This document shows positions 62,943-64,000 of a DNA stretch of 64,000 nt, piece by piece. Position numbers and translations under genes: made by a program. Positions within the stretch are counted from its first letter, which is position 1, and the number at the start of each line of letters is the position of its first letter. The notes under the pieces are model-generated. The model ran no database searches, had not been told where the DNA came from, and saw nothing but the letters and a program-made list of their open reading frames with translations. The DNA is taken from NCBI RefSeq assembly GCF_002855515.1, contig NZ_PKRP01000002.1:62001-126000 (forward strand). Direction: 5' to 3'. The stretch is from Rhizobium sp. TH135. Its GTDB lineage: Bacteria > Pseudomonadota > Alphaproteobacteria > Rhizobiales > Rhizobiaceae.

Positions 62943-63790
62943 CCGCCGCAATCCAAACCCCGATGCTCGAGATCCGCGGCATCAAGCGCGACTACAGCGT
63001 GCCGCAGGGCATGTTCAAGCAGGACAAGATCGTCCATGCGGTGAAGGGCGTCTCTTTCAAGCTCGACAAGGGCAAGACGCTCGCCATCGTCGGCGAAAGC
63101 GGCTGCGGCAAGTCGACCCTTGCCCGCATCCTGACCTTCATTGACGAACCGACGGCAGGTGAACTGCTGATCGATGGCCAGAAGGTGGATACCCGTCCCG
63201 GCCACCTGACAGCCGACATGCGCCAGAAGGTGCAGATCGTCTTCCAGAATCCCTATGGCTCGCTCAACCCGCGCCAGAAGATCGGCGATGTGCTCGGCGA
63301 ACCGCTGCTCATCAACACCAAGATGAGCGCTGCCGAACGGCGCGAACGGGCAACCGAGATGCTGGTCAAGGTTGGCCTCGGTCCGGAGCACTACAACCGG
63401 TACCCGCACATGTTCTCTGGCGGCCAGCGTCAGCGCATCGCGATTGCCCGCGCCCTGATGCTCAATCCGAAGCTGCTGGTGCTCGACGAGCCTGTCTCGG
63501 CGCTCGACCTCTCGGTTCAGGCTCAGGTGCTCAATCTGCTCGCCGACCTGCAGGAAGAGTTTGGCCTCACTTACGTCTTCATCAGCCACGACCTCTCGGT
63601 CGTTCGCTACATCGCCGACGAGGTGATGGTAATGTATTACGGCGAGGCGGTCGAATACGGCACGCGCGATGCGGTCTTCTCCGACCCGCAGCACGAATAC
63701 ACCCGCACTCTCTTCACCGCGACGCCGCGTGCTGACGTGGAATCGATCCGCGCCCGCATGGCAAAGCGCAAGCTGGTCGTATCAGGCTGA
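62939..63790 (+). CDS. dppF: Dipeptide ABC transporter ATP-binding protein
   Basis: A 283-residue ABC ATPase, partner of DppD. Walker A is GESGCGKSTL, the Q-loop IVFQNPYGSLNPR, the signature FSGGQRQRIAIARAL and Walker B LLVLDEPVSALD; the H-loop is in FISHDLSVV. The C-terminal EYTRTLFTATPRAD is typical of DppF/OppF. It starts inside the end of dppD, so translation is coupled. It is the last gene of the operon. Confidence 0.94.
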   Translation: MTAAIQTPMLEIRGIKRDYSVPQGMFKQDKIVHAVKGVSFKLDKGKTLAIVGESGCGKSTLARILTFIDEPTAGELLIDGQKVDTRPGHLTADMRQKVQIVFQNPYGSLNPRQKIGDVLGEPLLINTKMSAAERRERATEMLVKVGLGPEHYNRYPHMFSGGQRQRIAIARALMLNPKLLVLDEPVSALDLSVQAQVLNLLADLQEEFGLTYVFISHDLSVVRYIADEVMVMYYGEAVEYGTRDAVFSDPQHEYTRTLFTATPRADVESIRARMAKRKLVVSG

Positions 63791-63807
63791 TTGAAATGAC
63801 AAGGCTG

Positions 63808-63835
63808 GAGGGAGCGTCTTCGAGACGGCTCCCTC
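63808..63835. terminator. Hairpin between dppF and the convergent gene
   Basis: GAGGGAGC-GTCT (63808-63819) pairs with AGAC-GCTCCCTC (63823-63826 and 63828-63835) with one bulged base. No T run lies on either side, so termination is uncertain, but the site between two convergent ends is apt. Confidence 0.4.
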
Positions 63836-63841
63836 TGGCCA

Positions 63842-64000
63842 TCAACCCCGCCTTGATGACTCCACCGCCGCCTCGGCGAGGATGTCGATGAGCTGCCGAC
63901 GGATGGCGGGTGGGCTCAGCGTATGGTCGGCGTTTTCCAAGAGAATATGCTTCAAGCCCTGAAAGGCACGCTGCCCGGATAGCGACTTGCCGAAATAGAG
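63842..64000 (-). CDS. Hydrolase-like protein, C-terminal end (5' part outside window)
   Basis: The minus-strand frame is open from the window edge to TGA at 63842-63844, giving 52 residues. LENADHTLSPPAIRRQLID resembles the catalytic-His region of alpha/beta hydrolases (pattern ADHTxS followed by a helix with Arg). The rest of the gene lies outside, so the assignment rests on this short stretch. It is convergent with the dpp operon. Confidence 0.5.
   Translation of the reverse strand, partial: LYFGKSLSGQRAFQGLKHILLENADHTLSPPAIRRQLIDILAEAAVESSRRG

Overview
The window reads as the chromosome of an alphaproteobacterium, most likely a member of the Rhizobiaceae (Rhizobium/Agrobacterium/Sinorhizobium relatives). 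The reasons are the high G+C, a PodJ-like polarity scaffold with Sel1 repeats, the TIGR02186/TauE gene pair, a DUF2948-hisD-UPF0262-LMW phosphatase-infA-maf-yacG chain, a NahK/ErcS'-type hybrid kinase, and mosaic palindromes of the kind known as rhizobial intergenic mosaic elements. No phage, transposase, CRISPR array or rRNA was seen.

Layout. 1-4.6 kb: end of a methyltransferase gene, a YitT-type membrane protein, then a DNA-repair pair (ligase-associated DEXH helicase and PdeM nuclease). 4.6-10.4 kb, minus strand: TIGR02186 protein, TauE/SafE exporter and a 1269-residue PodJ-like scaffold. 10.7-16.3 kb: a fatty acid beta-oxidation operon (acyl-CoA dehydrogenase, thiolase, FadB-type bifunctional enzyme) with mosaic palindromes in both gene gaps and a possible operator upstream. 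16.4-20.9 kb: glycerophosphodiesterase, a GH32 fructan/sucrose hydrolase and a short atypical pyruvate kinase-like protein. 20.9-27.5 kb: SSS-type hybrid histidine kinase, mscL, aminotransferase, galE. 27.8-31.1 kb: divergent katG-oxyR peroxide defence. 31.1-33.3 kb: AraC regulator divergent from a secreted beta-lactamase-fold hydrolase. 33.4-39.4 kb: RND efflux operon with two adaptors, divergent from its probable TetR repressor. 39.5-45.9 kb: tRNA-Thr, murA, and a housekeeping run ending in tRNA-Phe. 46.0-52.7 kb, minus strand: a seven-gene surface-sugar cassette built around CDP-glucose chemistry. 53.0-57.9 kb: a second TetR-adaptor-RND unit. 58.4-63.8 kb: dppABCDF dipeptide ABC transporter. 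63.8-64.0 kb: the 3' end of a hydrolase-like gene on the minus strand.

How genes work together. The sugar cassette should activate glucose-1-phosphate with CTP (RfbF), form CDP-4-keto-6-deoxyglucose (RfbG), then epimerise and reduce it (RmlC-like and RmlD-like proteins). A UDP-galactopyranose-mutase-like flavoprotein, a DUF707 protein and a DUF3431 protein accompany them. RfbH is absent, so a CDP-6-deoxyhexose is a more likely product than a 3,6-dideoxyhexose. This cassette, next to tRNA-Phe and bordered by an operator-rich 300-bp region, is the most distinctive part of the window.

The most striking cis-elements are a 17-bp-arm inverted repeat ending three bases before the start codon of the second TetR gene, with a third degenerate copy upstream, and a 15-bp palindrome beside it that resembles a symmetric lac operator. 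All family assignments come from reading motifs by eye; no database search was run.
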